Source: Crambe crambe
Taxonomy: Eukaryota; Porifera; Demospongiae; Poecilosclerida; Crambeidae
Length of the DNA: 64,000 nt
Reading direction: 5' to 3'
Assembly (NCBI GenBank): GCA_963924555.1
Contig: OZ004591.1
Coordinates: 2,480,001 to 2,544,000 of the forward strand
The notes beneath the pieces are model-generated. The model saw only the letters and a program-made list of their open reading frames with translations, did no database searches and was not told the DNA's origin. Position 1 is the stretch's first letter; every line of letters begins with the position of its first letter. The translations under genes were made by a program, and so were the position numbers. Below are positions 1 through 11,100 of the stretch, piece by piece.

Positions 1-1085
1 TGTAACAGGTCCATAATTTTGGACTGTATCAGACCTGCTGCCCCACCGACTTTATAACAGTAGTACTAGACAACATACTAAGAGGCCTGGGTTTTTCACT
101 GGTAAGTGAAAGAAGTAATTGAAGCTTTAACACTGCAGTCAAGATGGAGTGAGAGCACATGACCCTCCCTTATCAATTATTTTCTCCGAGAATAGCACAT
201 GCTCTATAGGGTCAATGATCACTGGCAATGGATGACATTGAGCCACCACCACCCTCTCCATGAAGCCACGAAGGGAAAGGAGGAATTGGTTCAACCACCA
301 TTCCTAAAGTAAACCTGTTTGTAGGCTGGGACTAACAGGTAAGGGATTTGGTGTTGGTTTGGGGAAGCAGTGGACCACTAGAAGTAACAGTCCATTCATG
401 TTAAGATGAACTATAATGAGACACACTAGGATGGATAACTCTCATGATGAACCTCATGAAACACTAGGACGACTCACCAAGAGAATACACTAAACAGTCC
501 TGAAAGATCTGTTTGCTGAGGTAGACATTGACATCTTGAGGTACAGCTACACAGTTCACATACAAAGAGAAACACGAAAGTGATCAATCTGGTAAAGGGT
601 CACTACTCTCAAAAACAATATGTATGAAGTTCCAACATTAGTAGTGGACAACACCCAATGCCCTTCCATGATACTCACTATAACATACACATAGTAGTAT
701 TATACTCACACAGTGGAATTTTATTCCATGGGTGTATCTCACGGTAGGTAAAGGGTCATCACTACTACATACACACAAGAGGGGGACTCGTTACTATCAT
801 GGACCTTAAATTTTATGTGACCATGTTAAGGTAATCCTTTATAGGGGGCCTGGTATATGTGATCTCACGGGAGCATAGAATTGACCCAGAACCAACCCAT
901 GAGACGCGTGCAGTATGTAAAATTATTACAACACTTAGCGAGGATGTAACAACTCATACATCATAAAGGATGTTCACTTGAGGTCAATAGGAATATTGAT
1001 GTGAATAGTTAGTCATGTGACCATGTACTGTTTATTGGAGCTTCTGGAGGTTAATTATTATTAATTACATATCTCACTCACATCA
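1..1085. other. Non-coding left flank of copy A
   Basis: No convincing coding exon is visible. The stretch is almost identical to about 40021-41050 of copy B. It holds short recurring phrases such as 'ggtaaagggtca' and a run of TA-rich sequence. Exons of a further upstream gene cannot be excluded. Confidence 0.5.
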
Positions 1086-1160
1086 GTTCCTCCAGTGTAG
1101 GATCATGTGCACTTCTTCTCCTGTTCCTGCCGAGTATGCAAAGGTACACTGGGCATGTTG
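1086..1160 (-). pseudogene. Stray duplicate of ITPA exon 6, copy A
   Basis: On the minus strand this stretch encodes AQCTFAYSAGTGEEV, the same exon found in place at 1635-1751, but it lies downstream of the ITPA terminal exon. It keeps the glycine codon (GGA) that is a TGA stop in the in-place exon. Four extra bases before the donor shift the frame. Copy B has the same stray exon at about 41050-41120, so this small exon duplication is older than the block duplication. Confidence 0.7.
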
Positions 1161-1196
1161 TATGTTAACAATGCAAGAAGTCTGGATACACAATTC

Positions 1197-2583
1197 CTAC
1201 AATTCTCCCTTTAGTTTCTTAGTGTCTGGTGGTTTGTGTTCAGTGTTCTCCTTCAAGTACTCACTGAGAGCGTTCACTGCCTTGAAACGATGGGATATTG
1301 TGTTCTTGACTTCAGAGTCCAATTCTGCATAGGTCTTATCAAACCCCTCGGGTTGGAATATGGGGTCCCAGCCAAAGTCAGGAGGTCCCCGAGCTTGAAC
1401 TATTTGTCCCTGTATCACAAAAACAAACAAACAAAACAAGCAAATAAAAGATAAAACAAAAATCAAACAATCACTTCCATTTTGACATGAATGTGTTCTT
1501 TTGGGGTCATAGGCATGTTATACTTAGCAACAGAGTCTCGATACTAGTGGAGACTAGAATGTTCTTGAAAATGGAGTAGATAGTGTAAGGGGATATCCTT
1601 ATAAGGACACCATTAGCGAATCTCCAGCACTCACATCAGTTCTTCCAGTAAATAAGATCACTTCTTCTCCAATTCATGCGGAGTATGCAAAGGTACACTG
1701 GGCATAATTATGCAGACTTGTCTGGGTAGGCTGCTAACAGGTCATTCAGACCTACCAATTAACAATACAAAAATATTTGGTAAAGGGTTAACAATGTCGA
1801 GTTTTTAAGTCACTCTTTGAGTACTCACCTTGATGACCCAGTTAAAAAAAAATAAAATAAAATAAAAAGATTCTGAATGATAATGATACAGATAATCATT
1901 ACGAAAAGATGACCTGGAATAGGACATGATGCTCTACAAAGGGCAACCCAAATGTTCACTTCCAATAGTGCTAACACATTTTTAGAGGATAACTTCTTTA
2001 AAATGGCTGTCCCCAGTGAGTGTGTCTTTATTCAGGGGATCCCACTGTATACAAATGTGGGAGGTTCCACTGTAATCCTTGCACAGAGTTACGTCATAGA
2101 GTTAGAGGTACGTGGCCCCATTTCAGTGGTCCCAGTACATACAATACATACATACATATATACACACATGTATGGACCAGGGAGACCATTCAGAGCATTG
2201 AAACACAAACAGGTGTCTTCTGTGATGACAGGACCCTCTATCTGCCATTGTAACACAATAATCAAAATCAATATGCAAATGACATGATGGAATTATTACC
2301 GACTGAGCAGCTATTTTGCACTTTTCTTTGGCAATGTCCTCTGGCTCACCTTGGACCTCAGGTACTGCAATCAAGTTGAGCTCAATGAACATAGCACAAG
2401 CATTAATAGCTACTTACAGTCCACATCTTTACTGATGAGTTGCCAAGGGAACTTCTCACCTAGAATGGCTTTGACCTACAGAGGGATAGTTGCATGACTT
2501 CAAATATTACACACCATATTTACTACTTCTTCAAGCTTTTTAGGGTTACCTGTGACAAATGTCAACCTCTTTGCTACACTCAT
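1197..2583 (-). pseudogene. ITPA: Inosine triphosphate pyrophosphatase (ITPA) pseudogene, copy A
   Basis: ITPA/HAM1 hydrolyses ITP, dITP and XTP to keep deaminated purines out of nucleotide pools. Exons read by eye, 5' to 3' on the minus strand: 2583-2527 (MSVAKRLTFVTGNPKKLEE), 2475-2418 (ending ISKDVD), 2364-2300 (LPEVQGEPEDIAKEKC), 2241-2168 ([17 protein letters not shown]), a degraded exon near 1870-1828, 1751-1635 (LLAAYPDKSA then AQCTFAYS), and 1410-1197 ([19 protein letters not shown], then SHRFKA). The TGN, EDTCL, FGWDP and SHR motifs are typical of the family. Breaks: exon 5 is overrun by T-rich sequence with a stop, exon 6 has TGA for GGA, and copy A alone has a 4-base insertion after the DKSA codons. 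Its exon-1 donor is also weakened (GTAGTA, against GTGAGT in B). Family identity is secure; the loss of function is inferred from these lesions. Confidence 0.85.
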
Positions 2584-2739
2584 GATTTTTGACATGCGTT
2601 ATGATTTTTGACATGAGTCATCCCTTTACCAATGCAGATCAAGGAATATGGAAAAGGTCGTCTAGCTAGCCAGTACTTACTTGCGCAATTGCAGCATGCA
2701 TATCGCGCGCATGTACATGTGCATGCAGCCATAGATATA

Positions 2740-2907
2740 AGATAGATATAGGTATTGATGTCGACTCTTGAGTTCCTTTGTATAAACTGCTGAATTAGAG
2801 TAGTAACAAAAACAACAACAACAACAACAACAAAAAACTGTCTTCTGCTGTTTTTGATGATTAAACTTAACACTTAAGTGGCTCAGCTGGATGCAGCCAT
2901 AGATATA
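2740..2907. repeat. Insertion flanked by a 17-bp direct repeat
   Basis: Copy A has extra sequence here that copy B lacks. It is bounded by the direct repeat ATGCAGCCATAGATATA at 2723-2739 and 2891-2907. The inserted stretch contains a unit of about 115 bp with a (CAA)n run at 2751-2866, which recurs almost unchanged at 7402-7519 inside a hAT-like element. It lies between the divergent ITPA and RRP1 5' ends. Confidence 0.65.
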
Positions 2908-2963
2908 GTTATAGTATCTATGATGCAGCTGAGCATGTAATTGTGATGTGGTTTTAATTATAG

Positions 2964-3730
2964 CGATCTTTACCTAAGAGTTGGCCACGAGTACCGTAGA
3001 GGAAAGGTTTGCTCAAAAAACTTGCTAGTAACGACTTATCAGTCCGGAACAGAGCCCTAAAAAGATTAAGCAAGTGGATAAAGGCTAGATCAGCTCTAGA
3101 AGATGGTAAATCCTTATAACTTCTTTATTATTATTATTATTATTATTACTATTATTATGTTGGCTAACACCACCAAGTAAGACTTCTGAGTGTTGCATGT
3201 GTAAGTGAGGGTACAAACCCTCTTGCAACTCCAGTGACCCAGAACCCACAATGCTGGTATCATACATGTTTTCACATGTAGAGTGTGATACAATTATGAG
3301 TATACATGTACCTTGTGTATACACTTCAATGCAGTAATTATAATAGTATTTTATACAGTACCAGTATTATTGAATGTATTGAGGTCAACATCATACAACC
3401 TCTAGACAATCAGCAAGTTCTACAGAAGTACGTATGTCCTAAACCTTCTTCATTGTGTATATCAAAGAATGAAGCTTTAGAAAGAGTTTTCTCCTCTCTG
3501 TAAAGGTTGATTGTGACTCACTGTCTGAGAAGCTGAGAAATTTAGCCATCAATAGAAACACAGTTTGAAAGAACAGGAAAAGACTCTACACACTTTGCAA
3601 GAGGTTAATTACATACCAAAATAATGTTGTTAACTATCTCTTCAGATTTTCAGACATGAATGAAGAGGTGATGGAAGATCTACCTCCACCAAGAAAGAAA
3701 GCAAAAAGGAAGAAACAATCAAGACAGTGA
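2964..3730 (+). pseudogene. RRP1: RRP1/Nop52 pseudogene, copy A
   Basis: This is a remnant of the ribosomal RNA processing gene that is complete at 42619-44539. Exon 2 (2964-3105) survives but has one extra A in an A-run that shifts the frame before LASNDLSVRNRALKRL. Exons 3-7 and most of exon 8 are gone: the sequence jumps from the start of intron 2 to the last bases of exon 8 across an ATT microsatellite at about 3121-3158. Exon 9 (from 3359), exon 10 (3506-3603) and exon 11 (3646-3730, ending in a basic KKAKRKK tail and TGA) remain. Exon 1 with its ATG is not preserved. The gene is clearly non-functional in this copy. Confidence 0.88.
3121..3158. repeat. (ATT)n microsatellite at a deletion joint
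   Basis: An ATT run lies exactly where copy A lacks about 1.1 kb that is present in copy B. In B the same kind of ATT run lies in RRP1 intron 7 (about 43674-43733). The short run in A looks like the fused remains of that tract. Confidence 0.75.
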
Positions 3731-5139
3731 CTATGAGAACACCTCGCAACTTTCTATTTCACTCTACCATTTGTACTTATGATTTCACAATTAGACAAAT
3801 ACATTGGGAGGGTCATTTAGTTGAACTCCAGTACCCAGATCCACCCACGTATGTGTAAGTGCAAACATGAACCTGCAAATAGGTCCCCACACTATTATAA
3901 CAATTATGCAGTGAGACCTGTAGGGGTGGTAATGCCATGGTGGTATTGAGACTGGTGGTAAGGGTGGTAATATAATGGCACATTGGGACTGGCAGACTTT
4001 CTAGCACATTGAAAGGTGTCCCTTGGAAGTCAAGTAAGAGTCTGTGTGCTGGTTGAAGCGTTATGCATGAAGTCATAATACTACTGTGCTGGTTATTGAG
4101 CACTATATCTCCCCATACACAAAACATAAAACACCACATAACACAAATCATTGTCATGTGTCACAGTAAACAACACCAAATAAGGGCATGTGGCATGTAG
4201 ACACAAGTCTATTCATATACCACATAAGAGGTTTGTGGTATTGTGTGCTGTAAAGTGCAGGACACACACACAACAATAGAGGAGATATAACAAGACTTCA
4301 AGATATATTTGAATGGCATAAATATATTTCAAACTAATTAGGTTGCCCAATTCTGTGAGTTGTTCCTGCTCTGCATATTATGTCCATGTGTGAAGAGGTT
4401 AAACTTCTCACACATGCAAACTATTAGAGGATGGCCACCATATATCTAGTAGCTCTGAAAAGCCAGCAAATAACAATGGACAGGCAGTTTGTCAGGATTA
4501 ATCTGTTAGGACTTTAGAGCTGATGTCTAAAATTTGACAGATTAATGGACACCTCAACCATCCCTTGGACCCTAAATTTCATTGAGTTGACCATGTACAT
4601 CTATCATAAATTTATGCCCCCTCCCCCAAACAAGGCAAGTCATCTTCCTACACCACTATAAAAGTGTCACTGTGTATTCTACCTCAGAGCAAGCATTATG
4701 TAGAAGTAGAGATGATATACAACAAGAGCGAGACAAGGTCCCTGATTGAGATCCAGTTGTACAAATGGTGTGTGGTAAATGCTGCACAGCAGACATGTTT
4801 TTTTTCAGTCACCACTTGAATATTCTTGCAGCAATCTTAGCTCAGCTTTATAGGATTTTCTTTTCTCTATTGGTTGACTGCCACCTCATCAACACTGCAA
4901 CAGGTAGGACTCTACCTCAAAACAATACAGTAACCACTATTAACTAGGAACACAATTCAACAGCTGATTACATGAAGTCTACTGGAATCTTAGGTCTAGC
5001 AAGACTTTCACTACATTATTTTTTGAGTTTAAACGCACATTTCATTAGTCTTCCTTGCTGTTCCATTTAGAACGCAGGGGATGGGCGTGGCTCGTTTTTG
5101 CGGTGAGGCGTGGCTCGTTTTATTTATCTTTCTACAAGT
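3731..5139. other. RRP1-Kelch spacer, copy A
   Basis: I see no supported gene. A minus-strand frame at 3813-4157 has no recognisable domain and is not kept intact in copy B. The last 100 bases before the Kelch ATG contain two short repeats of GGCGTGGCTCGTTTT, a possible promoter-proximal element that is also present before 46430. Confidence 0.45.
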
Positions 5140-8100
5140 ATGGCATCTCCTCTATATGAGCCTCCCCCTCGCTGGGGTCACTCTTCCTCCATCGTAGAAG
5201 GAAACCTCTTAATGTATGGAGGAAGAACTAAAGATTTCTACAACCAAGTAGAGAACACCATCAACTTATTTAATCCCTACGAGGAAAAATGGACCACACA
5301 TAAGACTACAGGTACTGATCAGATTAGAATATATGATGCTGCAAGTGCGGCACTAGGCAAAAATTTCTATCTTTTCGGAGGAACTAATGGTCCAGAGTAT
5401 ATAGGATATATGTACCATCTGGATTCGACTTGGAATATCACAACAGTGGACGACTTGGAACATCACAATAATGCACCAATGAGAAAGGGTGGCTCTAAGA
5501 TGATAAGCCACAAAGAAAATCTAATCTGCTTTGGAGGTCACGGAATCCCCTCCGCACCGCACCAACTTCAATCTCAATTCATCTTGGATAACTACTATGA
5601 TGATGGAAGTGGGTGGACAAATGAGTTACACAGCTTTAACCTCAAAGAAGGTGAGGTAGAATATTAGGAGTGGTTAATGAGGTGTGTACACACCACTCTA
5701 CTTCCTTCACTCTAAATTGACCCTATAAATATGGGAGTGGTTATGTTGTACTGTGCAAAGCACAAAATAGCAGTCTGTCATTATTTTCTGGCAATTCAAT
5801 GATGGTCAAGTTGACTGGACAGAAGCAACTATGTGCATATAAGTGACCTAGTAAACTGATATCATAAAAATATTCAATCTGACATGTGAATGACCATAAT
5901 GTGGATGTTATTTCAGCTTTGACATGTGTAGCACACAGTTCCTCCTATATTATACCATCCTCACCATCTTTGCTGAAACTGGATCTATAGGCTACCTTTC
6001 TTGCAGGTTTATTTGTTGCAAGTCAGAAGTAAATTAGAGCTCAATTTGGTATTTTAGTGCTAACCACTTCCCTTACAAAGCAGTAGATGTGACAATAGTG
6101 ATTTAACTAGCTACTGGTAACTGGCTAGCTAGTAGCTCTATTAATACTGAAGCTAGCTGTCATAGATAAGATGATGAAGGCACTGGCAGAGACTGACTGA
6201 AGCTTTTTAGTGGATGGATTGCATCCTCTCCAATAAATTAAAAAATGGGAGTGACTTTATTTGGACGTAGTACCTATCTCAGAGGTCAACCATTATTAAT
6301 TTTACACCACCATTTTTTCTTAACTCGTTCAGGGAAGGTGGTTAATGTCCATGTCATCAATTGTCCAGTTTCATAAATGTATTGTTGTTGTGTGCATGTG
6401 CATGACCTATAATAATTATTGGACATCATCACGTGCTTCAGTCCACCATTCTACAACTCAAAATTTATATTAGCTAGCTCATTCTGGATCCACCAGAGTG
6501 TCCATTATCAAGGTCATCCACTCATGGAGATCCACTTGAACTGTTCAAGGTGAAATCAATTATTGGTAACATACAATTTGTCTATTTGGAGGCATCCAGT
6601 CTTCAGAGGTCAAAGTAATCATTAAATTCACACTTTCAAATATTTGGATCTAATACTAGTAAGGTATAATGGAAACTACTTTTGAAATGTACAGTAGCAA
6701 TAGCTGAGTACTAATTTATTCAACTCACTTATAATTGTGTTGATGGATGGTAAGTGAGGTAATATCTATTCATCTCTTTACTCTCACCTTTTATCCTTCT
6801 ACATTTTAGAACAAGAGCATAATTATTAATAGAGCAGGTAATATAAAATGATGTAGTTATTATTGCCATTTAATTCCAGTACAAATTGTGGCAGATAATC
6901 AAGGACTAGCTACTTAGACCTACTTATGTGTAACACCCAACAAAGTTGTTCCTATCCTTATGCTTGAGATTAAGCAATGATGTTCCAGGCTCTGGGAAAT
7001 GATGTCTGTGCTTTCTGTTGAAACACAACTATAAAAGGTTTATGGTCCTACAGGACCTCATCTCTTATAAATGTCATTCCTGAAAGATTTGACTCTTAAC
7101 TAACCTCTGAGGATGTCAATAATATTTACTTCCAGATTTGTTTGTGACTCAGTGTTAAGTGTGACAACTATACAGTATTTGTGTGGGTGTCTATGGTATC
7201 AAAATGGACCCCTTTCCCATAAAAACTATAATTACTATTAATCAAAACACAGACATAATAAAGATTCATAGAGTCCACTGAAGATGACTAGGGGCATGCA
7301 AATTATGCCAGCATAGTTTTGGGCATAATGGGTTGAACTTTAATGCCAGCACAATGCTGGCATAATATGGGATTTTTACTTCCAGGGGTTGGCAGATATG
7401 GAGGTATTGATGTCGACTCTTGAGTTCCTTTGTATAAACTGCTGAATTAGAGTAGTAACAAAAACAACAACAACAACAACAACAACAAAAAGCTGTCTTC
7501 TGCTGTTTTTGATGATTAAAAGAGGCTACAATTATGGCTAGTGGCGGAGTTAGGGAGTTTCTTAGAAGTACCTATCCTAATTCACATCTTAAAATTTAGC
7601 ACAGCCAGGGCCGGATCCAGGATTTTTAGATAGCTAGGTGGACTACACACTAGGCCATGGGGAAGGCTGCAAGAAAGAGCAAGTTATTTGGAGGATCCAT
7701 TTTGGCTTGCAGGCTATCACTTTTTGAGCATTTAGCATTTTTGCTTCATAATGCACAAATTGGATCCAAGAAGTCCAAAATTTTCCCCAAATCTCCCTAG
7801 CACATATTTGTGTGTATTATATGACAGCATGAGTATAGGCAAAGGTGTGAACCATCTCGAAAATTGCTAGCTAGCTATTACACTCAAACTCTGAAGTGAC
7901 ACATACGAGGTCACTGAAGGAAATCACAGTTAGCAGAGGTGGCTGAGGACCCCAAAAAGTGGGGGGGCTCAAAATTGCGCATCGATGACTACTCCCGATG
8001 AGCTGTAATGATATTCATAAAGGTTTTGATTCTATACATGTTGTGGCCAAACAACAATGCAGTCACTAATGTGCAACATCATTTGTAACTTGAAAGTCAC

Positions 8101-11100
8101 TAATATGCAGTGACTAGACAGTAGACTTTACTGCTGCAGTTAGTCAATTATATAATGGGTCAAAAAAGTGGGGGGGGGGGGGGGGCTCTAGCCCCTCTCG
8201 CCCCCACCCTCAGCCGCCACTGGTTAGTATGTCTAATGTGTGACCTTGAAAATGAAAGCCAAAGTGTTCCAAAAGATATCTTTAAAGTGACACATGCAAG
8301 ATCACAGGTGTAATTGTTAAGGAAGTCTCAGTTAGTATGCACTGAGTTATCTAATGTGTGACCTTGAAAGTGCAAGCCAAAATGGATGCATCATGTATAC
8401 ATAGACCATTTCTTTCCTGACCATAGCCTTATATGATGATGGCTGTAGTATCTACATTGGTTAAGTTAGCTCATATATTATGTGTTCCTACTTTAGAGCA
8501 GAAACACAAGAAAAATAGATACGGCTAATCAAATTGCAATATTATCTACAGGCTTAGCTTGGGAACAAAAGAGAGGGGGGGGGGCCCTCAACCCCACCCC
8601 TGGATCCAGCCCTGACAGCATTTGCAATGAAAATATAAAAATGGGAGTGGTAGTGGGACACCCACTAATAAGTACTCTTTTAATAGAAAATCTTGGATCC
8701 GCCACTGTATGCTACACTTTTAAATTTTCTTACCAATTTTTTAAAGCATAATAGGCATTTTTGTTGAGCATAATAGGGCAGGGGTTCTGGCATTGGAGCA
8801 TAGCATAATAGGGAAGAAAAAAAGCATAATTTGCATGTCTCTAAAGATGACACCATGTTTGTATACAGAACTTTGAGACTATACATACTTTATACAGTCA
8901 CATGTAGCTACACTGACATGCAACACATAATACACATCATTATGTACAGACATTCCCATCGCCTTCACAGGATTACCAATCTTTATCTTACTTTCCCCTA
9001 ACTCCCTCAGGGACATGGTCCTCTCCCACTGTCACTGGAACAAGGCCCCCTCCCTGTGCTGACTTCACACTAACGAAGATAAATGCAAACACAGCTGTGA
9101 TGTTTGGAGGTCACCTACCTGGTAATAAGAGAACCAATGATGTGTACATCCTTGATCTGACAAAAATGGTGAGATGTAAAGTGTGGTATTAAAATATAGT
9201 GTCTGTTTCCATTGTACATTAATGAAGTAGATATTTCAGTATATGCTCTGACAGATGTGATGTACTGACTGGATGTTATCATTGTAGCTGGTCCATTATG
9301 TCCCCATAGGTAGAGTGCCACCACACTCAGATAAGATATTCATCTATCAAGGTGAATATCCAAGAAATGGGAGGTCAAGTATGATCATGTGACTTGAGGA
9401 CCACCAGGACCAATTATGACCATTGTTTCTTTAGTAGTAAAAAATGAAACCATGAAACTTTTAGGTCATTGATTTTATGATCATATTATATTGTGTTCAG
9501 CATGAAGTGAGTTCCATTAGGGAAATATAATAATTATGACCACTGATGAAAGAAGTTATTTAGAATTGTGAATGTAGCAATCATTTAGGTTGATAGTTCA
9601 CAAACCATGTGTCTTCATTTCTCATTCATATAGTAGCTAGTAGGAAAGTATTAAATGGTCCAAATTTCATATAATTTGTACAGCAGCAGAAATGATAATT
9701 TATAGTTCGACTTATTAAGCATGTGTGCATAAGCCTAACAGCTAGCTGGCATGCTTGATTGGTAGCAGCTGCAGTATTGATTTTCAGCAAGCAAGCTTCA
9801 TCTCTCCCTGACTGCAAGGTGCTAATAAAGCTGTAACAGAAGTACGGAATTCCCTGAAATGAACGAGCTACAGCAAGTTCATAACTGAACGACAACTTTT
9901 CTTTTCTTTATAGCAACCATTGTTACATCCCATGGTTTCAATAGATCTGATCTCTCCATTGCTGTGGCAGCAATTAGTCTTTTGAGTTGAGCATAAGAAA
10001 TTTTAACCAACCCGCCATACAGTAAGTACCAACCTAATAATCTTTCTGTTAATTTGTAAATTGTGAAGAAGGGGCTAAGTGATAGTGTTTGTCCATGTGT
10101 ACATGTGTTTATATCATTTGATTGCAATTAATTTTATAACAAATTTATACTTCTTTTTTCCGTCATATCTCTTCCCTTGTTTTAACTACCTTAAAATCTA
10201 ACCCCCATTATTGAACTCTATAGGTTGCCTAGAAATTCATTTCACAGTATTAGTCATCTGTTCTTCTACTGAGTATTATAGCTCCTTGAATATCAATGAA
10301 TACCTAATTACTGATGGAGACACACTTCACAGCTTGGTAATTGTAATTGTAACCTTTTTGTAGCACTGGAGAAAACTGGCCCATCAGGAGGGAGAACCCT
10401 GTCCAGTGGCTAGGGATAGCCATGCTTCTGTCTGTCTGGGTTATGATGGAGATCACCCGCAGATTGTTGTGATTGGGGGGATTGATAATAACAACAAGGT
10501 TCTAAGTGACATGTGGCTACTTGATGTAGTGTCTGGGAGGTGGAGGGAGGTGAGTGATAAATTAGAATAAATAATAACAATGGTGGGCACTGGAATTAAA
10601 ATCTCCCTTGTTGTTCTTCACCTCCCATGTGGTGTTATTGTTACTGTTTGTGTTGAAGACACTCTCTAGTGGCATCATATCAGAGCACTTAAGCAGAGCA
10701 GTTTAATAAGTGTCATGCAGATATTGACAATGTGTGGGTTTCAGTTGAGATATAATGTTATGTCCTTACTGCATCACACTCAGTTGGTAGTGTTTCATTA
10801 TAGGCAATTCTTTCACTTTTGCTGTGTGGAGTTGGAGTAAAAAGTGTGCATTGTTTTAGTTGTAGCTACGAGGAAGTGCTTTTCTACCAATTATAATGTT
10901 TATAGTTAATAGAATTTTCCTTTATCTTCATAATTGGAGTGAGCATAGCAGCACATTAAGCGTTACAGAGGGTAATTAAATTTAGTCTGGGTATGGAGTA
11001 ATCTGTCAGGTGTTTGGAAAAATGGTTGGCATTCCCTAGAATAGTTTTAAAATGACCACTGACCAAGTAGTTATTATAATTATTTTTATGATGTTTGAGT

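Larger units (their letters stand above)
7538..8707. mobile_element. Possible second element in the nest
   Basis: The left edge CTAGTGGCGGA and the right edge TCCGCCACTG are imperfect inverted repeats of the CAGTGGCGGA type. Flanks are TATGG and TATGC, so a 5-bp target duplication is only 4/5. This is weaker than the three other levels of the nest. Confidence 0.4.
7289..8843. mobile_element. hAT-like DNA transposon, non-autonomous, outer shell of a nest
   Basis: The ends are near-perfect inverted repeats: TAGGGGCATGCAAATTATGC at the left, and on the reverse strand at the right TAGAGACATGCAAATTATGC. An exact 8-bp target duplication AAGATGAC flanks it (7281-7288 and 8844-8851), as expected for hAT. 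Subterminal GCATAAT repeats lie near both ends. Copy B has no element at this intron position (about 48330), so A gained it after duplication. No transposase is left, and the middle is filled by later insertions. Confidence 0.85.

Noticed and set aside
9879-10127. Minus-strand frame containing AATAMERSDLLKPWDVTM
   Set aside because: It is the reverse of candidate exon 2b, and the splice signals on the plus strand are better. Not listed as a separate gene, though it is noted as the alternative reading.
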